A stretch of 64,000 bases of DNA. It comes from Adenophora triphylla var. japonica. Its lineage: Eukaryota; Streptophyta; Magnoliopsida; Asterales; Campanulaceae. Positions within the stretch are counted from its first letter, which is position 1; each line of letters opens with the position of its first letter. Shown here in pieces: positions 35,601 to 48,400 of this stretch. The DNA lies in assembly GCA_022495995.1 (NCBI GenBank), contig JAFEMH010002580.1, forward strand, positions 124,001 through 188,000, read 5' to 3'. The position numbers and the translations under genes are program-made. The notes beneath the pieces were generated by a model, which did not search any database, was not told the DNA's origin, and saw only the letters and a list, made by a program, of their open reading frames with translations.

Positions 35601-38600
35601 ATAAATATTGCTTCTGATGCTTACACAGTTAATTTTCATTGCAGGAGGTATCTGGCATACAACCTGACGCCCGTTGCTGGAGTTGCAGCTCACATCTTGA
35701 GAAATGGGCATCCTCCCGAGGCTCATTTTTTAAGCTCCATCATGTCTCCACTTCCTTTATCTGATGGTATGAGCATACCAGTTACTATTCTCGGGTGTTT
35801 TCTTGTCCGTCACAATCGGGGTCGTTACCTATTCAAGTACCAAGATATTGATTCTTTGGCCAGTGCACAACCTGATGTTGGTAACCAGTTAATAGAAGCC
35901 TGGAACAGGGAACTTATGTCGTGTGTTCGTGATTCATACATCAAAATTGTGCTGGAAATGCAGAAATTAAGAAGAGAACCATCAAGTTCAACACTGGAGT
36001 CAAGTGAAAGCCATGCTGTTAGTTTGGCTTTGAAAGAATATGGGGATCAAATATATACCTTTTGGCCCCGATCTAGTGGACAGTTCACGCTAGGTGGAGA
36101 AAGTAATCACACTTCATCAAATGTTTTTAAAGCTGACTGGGATTGTTTAGTTGAACAGGTAATACGGCCTCTCTATTCTCGGCTTGTTGACCTTCCCGTG
36201 TGGCAGCTGTACTCGGGAAATCTGGTGAAGGCTGAAGAGGGTATGTTCCTGTCACAACCTGGAAGTGGAGTTGGTGAAAATTTGCTACCAGCCACTGTTT
36301 GTTCTTTTGTGAAGGAACATTATCCAGTATTTTCTGTGCCATGGGAATTGGTGTCTGAAATCCAGGCAGTGGGGGTAACTGTACGAGAAATCAAACCTAA
36401 GATGGTTCGGGACCTTCTGAGAGGTTTTCCAACATCTACTGGTCTCCGTTCGGTTGATACTTACGTGGATGTCCTCGAGTATTGTTTGTCAGATATTCAC
36501 TTCCCAGAGCCATCTTATATGAACAGACCAATTGTAGCAGCAGACATTGGCTCTGATTCTGTTAATGTAGAAAGATATGATACTGGCAGCAGTTCTATTT
36601 CTGCATCAATGCCAAATTTACATCGTGCTGATCGTAACCAAACTTCAAGCTCTGGTTCAGGAGGAGATGCAATAGAAATGATGGCCAACTTGGGGAAGGC
36701 ATTGTTTGATTTTGGCCGGGTTGTTGTTGAAGATATAGGTAAGAGTGGAGGTTCCTTGTCTCACAGACACATTGTTGGAAGTAGCACTGATGGACTCAAC
36801 AGAAATGTGGACCAAAAACTTCTCTCTGTCGCTGCTGATCTCAAAGGCTTACCTTGTCCAACTGCAACAAATCATCTCACAAAGCTCGGGATCACTGAGG
36901 TTTGGGTTGGAAACAAGGAGCAGCAAACACTTATGATTCCATTGGCTGCAAAGTTTATCCATCCAAAGGTATTGGAGAGACCAGTCTTGGCTGATATTTT
37001 TTCCAACTGCAGTCTACACTCATTATTGAAACTGCAGAACTTCTCTCTTCGGTTGCTGGCTAATCATATGAAGTTTGTTTTCAATGTGAACTGGGTGAAC
37101 CATGTAACTGACTCAAATTCTGCCCCCTGGTTTTCATGGGAGAACACTACAGGTTCTGGCGGTGAAGGTGGCCCTTCATCTATTTGGATTAGATTATTCT
37201 GGAAAAGTTTCAGTGGCTCATATGACGATCTTATACTCTTTTCTGATTGGCCACTTATTCCTGCTTTTCTTGGTAGACCTGTGTTATGCCGTGTAAGAGA
37301 GCGTCATCTGGTATTCATTCCACCCCCGGTTTCAGAATCAGACTCCGAGGATGTTGTTATGGAGATGGGTGAGTCAGGCTCTGATGTAGAAGGATTAGCT
37401 TCTGAATCTGAGCCATTCCACACCTATATGTTAGCCTTTAAAGTTACTCAAAGAAAGTATCCTTGGCTGTTTTCATTACTGAATCAATGTAACATACCCA
37501 TATTTGATGCAGCTTTCTTAGATTGTGCTGTTCCACTAAACTGTTTCCCTGCACCGAACCAATCACTGGGGTTAGTTATAGCATCAAAACTTGTTGCAGC
37601 TAAACATGCTGGTTATTTTCCTGCAGCCACATCTTTCTTAGCTTCAGACTGTGATGGGCTCTTTACCCTTTTTGCATCTGATTTCTCTTCCAATGCCTCC
37701 GAGTACACAAGGGAGTATGTTGAAGTGTTGCGTGATTTACCTATATATAGAACAGTTACTGGAACTTATACCAGGTTGCACAGTCAAAATCTGTGTTTGA
37801 TATCCTCAAATACATTTCTCAAGCCATATGATGACCAATGCCTTTCTCACGCCACAGATTCTGTTGAAAGTTTGTTTGTGCGAGCCCTGGGGGTTTCAGA
37901 ATTGCAAGATCAACAGATATTGGTAAGGTTCGCTTTGCCTGGCTTTGAAAGTAAGCCCCAGCCTGAGCAGGAGGACATCTTGATTTATCTCTATACAAAT
38001 TGGGAGGATTTACGGCATGATTCTTCCGTAATTGAAGCGTTGAAGGAGACTAAGTTTGTACGAAGTGCTGATGAACTTTCAGTACATCTGTCTAGACCCA
38101 AAGACCTCTTCGATCCTAGTGATGCTTTGTTAACATCTATATTCGCTGGTGAGTTAAACAAGTTTCCTGGAGAAAGGTTTGTTGTAGATGGATGGCTTAA
38201 TGTACTCCGAAAAACAGGCCTCAGGAATACAACAGATGGAGATGTTGTACTTGAATGTGCCAAACGAGTAAAATTTCTTGGACGTGAATCTATAAAGCCT
38301 GTGGGAATTGTCGACGACCTTGAGGCAGATTTCAATTCGAAAAATGAAGTTCCTTTGGATATATGGTTGTTAGCTGAAACTCTTGTCAAAGCTATATTCT
38401 CAAACTTTGCTGTCCTTTATGGAAGTAACTTCTGTAACCTTCTTGGAAAGATTGCATGCATTCCTGCTGAGAAGGGCTTTCCAAACGTAAGTGGAAAGAA
38501 TGGTGGAAAAAGAGTGCTTTGTTCATATGAAGAAGCAATTTTGTTGAAAGATTGGCCACTTGCTTGGAGTTCTGCACCCATCCTTTCTCGAGCAAGTGTT

Positions 38601-39433
38601 GTTCCACCTGAGTACTCTTGGAGAGCCCTTCACCTGAAGAGCCCTCCACCATTTTCTACAGTTTTGAAACACTTGCAGGTAATAAAACTCTGATTCACTC
38701 ATTATCAAAGATACAGCTGCAAAAAATGATCATCTTACATATCTATGTTAAAGGTTATCGGAAGAAATTGCGGTGAAGACACTCTTGCTCATTGGCCAAC
38801 TACGTCAGGTTTGATGACTGTTGAGGAAGCGTCATTTGAGATCTTAACATATTTGGATAGGGTTTGGGGTACTCTATCTTCTTCAGGTAGCTTCTATATA
38901 CTTGCTCTACAACATTTTTTACTTCAGTTAGATTAAACATTTCGGATGAGCAGTTCAAGCTATCTTGTTACTTTACTTGGATATTCAAAAGTTTTAGTTA
39001 GGCATGGTCCAGTGATGAATCCAAGATTCCCATCTCTGGGAGCGGGGTTGGGGTGGTGGGGTGGGGCATTAGGTGTGCTGACTGAATAAAAAAATAACAA
39101 AAATAAAAAATAGAAAAAGATTATGCTATAATTTAAGGCCTTTTTGTTTGTAAAAGTTTCAATGAAACTGCATTTGGAAAAATTTATAGCCATATATTTT
39201 TAATAAAATTTGAGATAAAACTTTAGGTTAAGTCGCTTTGAATATTATTCTTTGAAGGGGCCAAATTAGTACTTTAATTTACGTATTAACCAATTTAAAT
39301 GGTGAAAGATGTAGATTGTTCAAAACTTTGTAGGGGCCATGTCCTCCCCTCGCGCCCCTGCCCTTTCTCTGCAACTGCCATGGTCAAACGCGAAGCAGAG
39401 GCTGAGAGGGCACATCAATCTCTAAATCGGCCG

Positions 39434-39467
<34 letters not shown>

Positions 39468-42400
39468 TTTCTCTCTCTCACACACAGATGTACAAATTTG
39501 CCGCTTCTTATTGCCATCTTTATATTTTTCTACCATTTGGTCCTTTGTCGTTCTCTCTCCCTTTCTCCCCCTATATATTTTGTAGATTTTACTCTGCCTT
39601 TTTTGTTGTTGATAGATAATGTTTGTGTTTCATTTGATTTTATTGGGTTTGCTCGTATGTTGAAATGACAATGCAACTGCAATTTCCTCGAGTATGACCA
39701 TGTCATTCTTAACGTACATTTCCTTTATCTTTTTTTTTTTGTTTTGTTTTGTTTTCTTGATAGAAAAGAAGTAGTGTATTATATAAATGAGAAAAATATA
39801 CAGGAGACATATAAGTTGTCCATCAAAAAATAAAGGAAAGTAAAACAACAAAACAAATAAAAGCTACATAATTGCAGCAAGCAAATCCCTTTTCAAATCC
39901 AAAGTAGACAAATCCATAAAAGCACCATTAGCGGACGCCCAAAGAGAATCATTAGAAACCACTCGCTCCCAAAATTAATTATTCGGGAGATTCTAGAATT
40001 CATGTTACTCCTCTCTGTCGAAAGGCATCAAAAAATTGCTAAAATACCACATTTCCATACATGAATTGTATCATTGCCTCTTACAAAATTTCGGAAATGA
40101 ATTCATAGAAAACAATTCAACAAGCCGGGACAGTACCTCGAATAACTAATTCAAAAGATATCACACAACTGTACAATGAAGGAATAAATGATCACGCGTC
40201 TCATCTGAAAACTTGCAATTCATACACCAATTTTGAGAAATGAAATTAACCTTGTTAAGCACCAAAATTAATATAGAACATTGGGCTTGAAAAGAGTTTT
40301 TGACTTCCAAATAAAAGAAATAAGTGGAAACGAGCATGATTTGGACCACACATCAAGAACTTTAGAAAAGATTGACAAGAATACATCCCTTACCCATTCA
40401 AACCCCCAAATCTTATATCTTGGTCGTGAGACAATTAACCTTGAAAAGAAGAATCCATAAGAGCACCCACCTCAATAGTTTCACGATTATTAAGATTACG
40501 AAAAAAATGACAATCCCAAGAAATTTCATCCCTAACCCTGGTACCACAAAAGCAAGAATAGGAGCCAAATGAACCTAGGGATCGTTGTATACAAGAGGAA
40601 ATGGAACACGGTATAAACGAGAAAATGACTCACAAGGAGAGGTTACCTAACCACTCATCTTCCCAAAAATGAACCTGAGTCCTATTCCCCACTCTGAAAT
40701 AAAGGAAGAGACGAGACAGAAGGTGGCACTGATGAATATAATTCCATGGGCTTGTATGGGAACTAGAGCCTTGGAATTGGGAGTCCTAACCATTGTTGTG
40801 CATACCGAACTTGCTTTTAATCACTTTATGCCTAATAGAATGTGGTTCTCGAGGAAAACACCACAACCACTTACTCACATGGGAAATGTTTATCTTGACC
40901 AAGTTTCCCAAATCTAGATCCCCCTCCTTAGGACGACACACCTTCTTCCATGCCACTAGGTGATCACACTTGTCTTCTCCTCAACCTCCCCACAAATAAC
41001 TCCTCATAATCCGCTTGATATTATCTGCACTTGATCGGAATAAGGAAAAGGGACAAAATAAAGTGGAGTACTCGTAAGACATGCATAAACAAGTGTAATA
41101 CGACCAACAAAAGATGAATAAACTTTCTTCCAACTAGCAAGACGCTTATTTACCCTCTCCACACCTGGATCCTTAAAGGGAATGGATCGAGGATTACCTC
41201 CAAGTGAAACCAGAAGATCAGATATTGCTGGGACAAAACCTAACAACCAATCAAAGGAGCACATCTACTACCCACCTCCTCCTCTATATTGACACTTACA
41301 GTACCATACCTAGCCAAATTTAATTTCAGTGCATAGACGCTCTCAAAAACTTGAAGAATGGTCATAATGCTTTTAAAGTTACGAACACCTTCCCCAAGAA
41401 AAAGATCGTGTCGTCAGCAAACTACTAATGAGAACCATGACATGTTCTCTACCAACTTTCCATCCCTTGACTAAATCAACTTCTTCCCGCTTTTGCAACA
41501 ACCTACTTAAAATATCGGCCACAAGAGTGAACAAGATAGTGGGCAAAGGATCTCCATACCACAACCCTTATAGCCTCAAACCACCGCTAAGTCTTGCTAT
41601 TCACTATAACAAAAAAGGTTGGATATCTAAAATATCTCTTAATCCACTTTTTCCACCTTTTTCCAAAGCCTTTCTTCTCCATCACATGATCAAGAAATTG
41701 TCTATTTGCCGTATCAAAAACTTTTTCAAAATCAAGCTTCACCACTTAACTCTTCTTACCCCACCTCTCCAAATATTTTACCACCTCATTCGCCACCAAC
41801 AATGCATCAATACCTTGCCTCCCCCGAAAACCGCTCCTTGAGCTTCATGAATGGTACCACCCAAAGCGAACCTCAATCTAAGTGGTATAACCTTTGTAAT
41901 TATCTTTACACACTCGCCACCAAACTAATAGGTCTATAGTTACTAACCTTAAATGACTGACTGTTCTTTCCTAAGCACTAACATAAAAAGGGGAATTAAT
42001 GCTCTTACCAATCATACCATTGCCAAAGAACTTTACAAAAATCCTAGAAAATTTACTCTTTACAATGTCTCAACAAGAGTGAAATAATTTCATAGAAAAA
42101 CTATCATGACCGAGCTTATCTCCAACCATTCCTGTGATCGCCTTATAAAAGTCTTCTTCCGAATAGTGTCTCTCCAACTACATATATTGACCCTCAGTTC
42201 TAGGCCTACTACTACACTCCTCATGGAACATCTTCTTATAAAAGCTAGAAACTGACATATAGATCAAAGAAGGAGGCCTCACAATCTCTCTTGACTCCTA
42301 CTGCACCTCCGAGATATAACTCCTTTTGCCGACCTAATCCACTTAACCTTCGATTTCTAATACTAACTTATATCCTTTCACAAGAAGTTATGCGGGAAAC

Positions 42401-45400
42401 AACCTCCTTAATCTTATTAATAATTATTGTTGGTGGTGTGGACATTCGATACAAAACTATCCAAATTATTGGCACGAAAACGTTGTTGACCAAAAAAATT
42501 TTGTACCAGAATTTGGGTCAACTTCAAAGGCAATCTGGTAACTATACATAAACTTCCAGCAGCCAAATTATATATCCCCGGAAATATCTTTGAGTCTAGT
42601 TTCCAACGCACTTTTCGGATCATCATTTGGATTTTTCTAAATTAAGTTATGCATTTTTTACCTAGTGCTGCATACAAGGAAGGGTTCATCCGAATTTGAT
42701 CATGTCTTTTGGTTTTTCATGTTCCTAGTCAATCTTATCTTGTAGTAATTAATTTAAAGTTTATCTACATAGTATTTATTGTTTGCCTAGCTTGGAGGGA
42801 TGTTCCAAGTCGAGTATAAATAGCCTAATAAGATCAAGGAGGTTGTTTCCCGCATTAAGAAGAGCTCATCCAACTCATTCTGTAGAGAATGCTGACGGGT
42901 GATAGAGCCATTCTCCTCAAACCTATCAATCTCAGCAATGCCTTGTAGCACAACTTTGACTATTTTTTTTTAAAAATCACAATCTTTTCATAAAAATCGA
43001 AACTATCCCACCCATGAACCATTACTATCACTTCACCACCCAGCTACTAGATCATGAGACTCGGGGGTGCAACAACCACATTCTCAAAACGTAAAGGAGC
43101 AAGACCTCAAAGAACAAGGCATTACTCCAAAATTATAGGCAAATGATTTGACGCAGGCATCTCCAATATTTGTCATATCAGGATAAGCGTTCCTCCAATT
43201 TTACGGAAAAAGAGAACGATCACTCCTAGACGCCACCTAATATGACGTTGGCTACACCCGCTGGCTAGACACAGACCATTGTTCTTACTTATAAAATCAT
43301 TAAAGTAGAAGTTAACCTAGAATTCCCTTTCTTTCCCACAAACGTCTAAACACATTAGAATTACCCCCAGAACACCATCAAGATCCCCAAAAATCTGCTA
43401 ATATTCCAGATCGTCTAACACCTCCCTATATCTCAAATAAGTAGGACCCAAAATTGAAGAAATCCACTATTCCCTATTCCCTCGCACCTCAAGAAAAATG
43501 GGCAGCAAAAATGAGCCCTAAACTACATTTTTCCTACTAGCAACTCTAGTATCTCATATGGCAATCATCTCCTAGAAGCACCACTAGAAGAAAGAAACTT
43601 CCACTCTTTAAATCTAGTTCCCCAATAGCTCCTTGTAAGCATGCTATCATCCACCTGTTTTTAGGCTTTTATTAAGTTTTTCATTATATTTTTTTATTTT
43701 GGTTGAAAAAGGAGTTTGATAGTTGAACTATCAGGGTCAATTATGATATTGTAAAGGGGCGATGACCCTAGGATCCCCAAGCCTATACATAATGCCATAA
43801 GCGGACACGACATTTTCCAAATGCATCTAATGATTTTTGTACAAATTTACCATACGTTCTCTCATTAATTACTATCATACTGGGATTGACTCTGATAGTT
43901 CAACTATTACTCTTTTTTTCTACCAAAAATCAAATATATAACCTAAAAAAACAATTATCTTACACACTGTCAACACAATTTAAAAAATAACCAGAAATCC
44001 CCAAAGAAAACAATATAAATGTCAACTAGCATATTCACACTAGAGTTGAGACTCTCGTAAGTGATCATTGATGGAGTAAAAACCCACTTAGTAATAAAAT
44101 TAATTAATGTATAAAAGATTGATACATATACCTCCACTCCACAGATAAAGGAGATCATATTCATGACAATCATCAATATAGCTTCAATAAGTTGCATAAA
44201 ATCTTCAATTGAATTATTAAATAAAAAATTGAAATTCTTGTAAATAAAAAATTGAAATTCTTGTTTACAATTAAAGAAAAAGAATAAAAACATATATTAA
44301 AAAGATGGGAGAGAGAGAGAGAGAGTTGATCATCCTTTTTCTAGTATTTATATGTGAATCTAACCTAAAACTAAAAGAAAAAAGGGATTATAAAGGAAAA
44401 AAGAAAAGTAAAAGAAATAGAAAACGTAGTATAAAGTTCTAAACTAGATAGAAAAGTCAAATCCTTCTCCTCCCAGTATTTGTGCAGATTTTTGTGGGAC
44501 ATTTGGCTGACTTCCGAAATTCCCATCAGGTCCCTGAGTTTTTGTAAATTCCACCTCAGCCCTTCAACTTTCATAAATTCCAGAACACTCCCTGATATTT
44601 CAGGTTTGCAGTCTGGTCACTGGTTTCTTCAGATTTTGCATACCAGTCCTCAGCTTTCTATAATTGCTCTAATTAAACTCCTTTTCTTCCCTTTTCTTCT
44701 AGATTGAGCACATAATCATCCTAAACAATAAAAACACAAAAGACACCAAATCAAATAACAAAAGCTTGAGAACGAAGCAATAATTAAGTATAAAAGTACC
44801 CAATTGAATAGGAAAAAACCCATTTATCAAATATCCCCAAACTTAATTATTTACTTGTATTCGAGTAAAACAAAACAAAAACAACAAGATAAAACTACTT
44901 TCCAAACTATTGACATACATCAAAAGCAAAAAATATTTTTGGGATGTTCAAATCATATAAATTGTTGTTAGCCATATAAGTCTCAGATCTTTATAAAAAT
45001 ACATGATTTACAAGAGTTATTATGAATATAGGATTACAATTATATTGATGATCTAACTTATAATTCTCCACCACAGTATGAAAGATGAATGATTAATGGG
45101 AGATCATCGTCACCAAAATATGATATGTTATATGGTCACCCGTGTTATACTCTAAACCAAAGATAATTAGATGAAAATTCTGTATAAGGACACTCATGCA
45201 TGTTTAACCACAACTGTTAACCCAGCTATTCTTTAGGAATCAAATATAGCTTTATAAGCTTGTAGTGTATCGCGACAATCGCGGGTCAGGTTCACAAATA
45301 CAAATGAAGGTAAGGACATACAAAGTCAAGCAAGTGAAACTAGAAAATTTTCAAAATATATCCTCATTTAAGTGTATCTCTCCTCTCACTCATGCCAACC

Positions 45401-48400
45401 CAATGTCTCGACCCCCAAACTTGAATTTTTGCATACTTTCATACCAAGGGTTGATCACATTTAGAGTTGCCCATCCGGTTCGGACCGCCGGTTACGGTTC
45501 CGAACCGGCGGTTCACGGTTCCGCCAGCCCTTGAACCGAAACCGGCCCGGTTTATTCACGGTTCCCGGTTCGGACCGGCCGTACGGTTTCGGTTCCGGAT
45601 TTGAACCGTCAATTTCAAAAAAAAAATTGTTTTTTTGGGTGGCCGCCCATGAGGGCTGAATGATTTGGGCGGTCGCCCAAATGTACAGTTTTTCAAAAAA
45701 AAAAAATTGTTGCTTTGGGCAGCCGCCCAAGAGGGCCGAATAATATGGGCAGTCGCCCAAGTGAACAGATTTTTCAAAAAAAAAAAACAGTTAAATTTTT
45801 AACAATTTCTGTTAAGTTTTATAAAAAAGTTATTTTTTTTTTTGGATAAATAAGGCTATTTTAGACTTTTGTTTACTACATACATTTTTTGCAAAAAGTT
45901 ATATAAAAAAAGTTATGAATTTTGATAGAAATAAAACTTAACTTTTTTAAAAATAAACGAAAGTATATAAAAGAAAAAGGGACGGTACCCTTAAATTTTA
46001 TTAATTAAAATAAAATTACAAATGAGGAGGACAACCAACCTTCCCCTTTTATAAATAAGGGGGGACATTTAGGAGCCTTTACCTCAACCTAACTATTACA
46101 AATTAAATAAAAATAAACCTAATCTAAAGTCTAATCTATAAAATTACAATTAACCTAATCTAAAGTCTAAAGAGCGGCGTAGTTCATTCGGCTTCGCTCC
46201 CCGATGTATCTTCATCAAAGGCCTCCTCCTCCTTGGAACTACTTCTTTTATCTTGAAGTCGTAGTTCGGCTCTATGCCAATCGCCAAGCACCATTTGATA
46301 TTCTAAATTATATGGAGACAACCTTGACCTTCGATCGGACAAGACATTTCCTCCTACACTAAATACTTCTTCTACGGCGACGGTTGAGGCTGGAGCGGCT
46401 AGGATCTCCTTTGCTATCAATGATAGAATAGGATAGTTGTTTGCCCTTCGTGCCCACCACTTTACAATATCAAATTCTTCTATAGGCTCAAAAGAAGTGG
46501 TTAAATAATTTTCAAGTTCAACATAAGTGGAGCCACCTCGTTGACGTTTTTGAGTTCTAGAACTAATTAAATTATCTATAAAGTTAAAGAGATCACTATC
46601 TTCGTGAGAACTACCACCTACATTTTCACTACTAGGATAAACAATATTTTCAAAAAGATCATAATATTCTCTATAAAGTGCATATACAATATTTTTAGTC
46701 TCAGTTACAACGTCTTTTGCCTTTGGGATAGGTCTATCTAAAAACAAATCAAAGCCGGTGGAAAATAGATTCTTATAATAATAATCAAGTATTTGTTCTA
46801 AACCATCTTCTCTTATCCTAGGATCTAATAGTTTAGCTACTAAAAACAATGGGGGAATGTTCAAAAAATATTTAAGCCATTTTGTTCTCATCTTGCTAAT
46901 ACATTCACCTAAAATTGGACAATCTTTAAAATGCATAAATATATAACTAATTTTAGCGGCGTATTCTATAACTAACGGTGAAGTGGGATAGTAAGAACCG
47001 GATAATTGTACGGTAGCATCTTTAAAAACTTTCTTTAAATTATTACAAACATCCCATTGATGAGCCAATATTATAGTTGAATACTCTATTTGTTGAATAA
47101 ACTGACACAATAGTTCACGAAAATCATAAGAGTCGGATAACATTTTATAAGTGGAATTCCATCGGTTTGGAACATCTAGGGAAAATCTTTTAGGTGGGAT
47201 ATTATTTATTTTATAAAATCTAATCCACAATTTTGTTACGCTATGATTTCTCATTATATAAGCAAGAACTTCCTTAATTGGGGCTACATGTTCCTTTAAA
47301 GTTGATAAACCATCTTGCACACACAAATTTAAAATATGACATGTGCACCTAACATGAAAAAATTTATCCCCAATGGATGGTTGACAAATTTCAATGAGTG
47401 ATGGTAGACTAGCAGTATTATTAGCAGCATTATCAGTATTATTAGCAGCATTATCAAATTCAATTGAAAAAATTTTGTGAACTAATCCATATTCTTGTAA
47501 AACTCTAGCAATTTTGTTACAAATATTTTGAGCGTTATGAACAGTATCAAAAGATTTATATGCAATTAGTCGTTTTTGTAATTTCCAACTACTATCAACC
47601 CAATGACATGTAATTCCTATATAGCTATGAGTTTGCCAATGGTCACTCCATATATCGGCACATATTGACAATTTTTGGGGTAAATCTTTAAACGTATTAA
47701 TTAAAGTTAATTTCCCTTGTAGATATTGGGCTTTAGTATCACGAGTACTTGTATTTTTATTAATTTCTTTAGCCGCGGGATTTAAACAAAGTTGTGCCAT
47801 ATGAGACCATAATCTATCATTAGCAAAATTAAAAGGGTAATCCTTTAGCAGAAGTATATTTTGCCATTTCTCTTCTATACGTTGCATTATCAAATTTAAA
47901 TAATTGCTAAGACGTACCTTGTGAGGATCCCGTAAATCCTTGTAGTTGTGTTTGATCTTGGGCATCTCCAACTTGGTCGGGGTGCTTTGACGTCAAGTGT
48001 CTTTTAAATGTCCCATTACCACCTCCATGGGTAAAGGCAAATTTTTGAGTGCAATGGTTGCAAGAAACCTTGTATTGGTTGGTACCTTCAATTGGCTCTT
48101 TTGAAAAGTGCACGGTCATGATGCCCCCGTGGTTCAACCTCCTCGACCTCGACCTCGGATTTGAGTTTGACCACCCCCTCGCGCTTCACTTTGGGTTTGA
48201 GTGGTTTGAGTGTTACTCCCTTCGGTATGACCATGACCACCCATTGAAAATGTTGCATCAACTTCGTCATCGCTCAAATCAAGCGTTTCATGTGGTTGTA
48301 TATTAAGATTATCCCAAATGGAATCATCGGGGGGAAAATTGGATGCGTAGTTGCCTTATTCTTTCCCTTATCGCCACCGCCGCCACGAGATGAAGACATT

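Larger units (their letters stand above)
31581..35644 (+). other. Intron 7
   Basis: 4,064 bp containing a SINE tail, two Stowaway MITEs, a possible large TIR element and a tandem duplication, listed separately. A minus-strand 68-codon frame at 34294-34500 ([15 protein letters not shown]...) looks protein-like but is not recognised. Confidence 0.8.

Noticed and set aside
41428..42551. Plus-strand frames of 77-137 codons
   Set aside because: They are antisense shadows of the minus-strand LINE reverse transcriptase and of the insert inside it.
47918..47928. GTACGTCTTAG as a tiny intron between the BED finger and the main hAT frame
   Set aside because: Eleven bases is far below the minimum size for a spliced plant intron; a small indel explains the frame change better.
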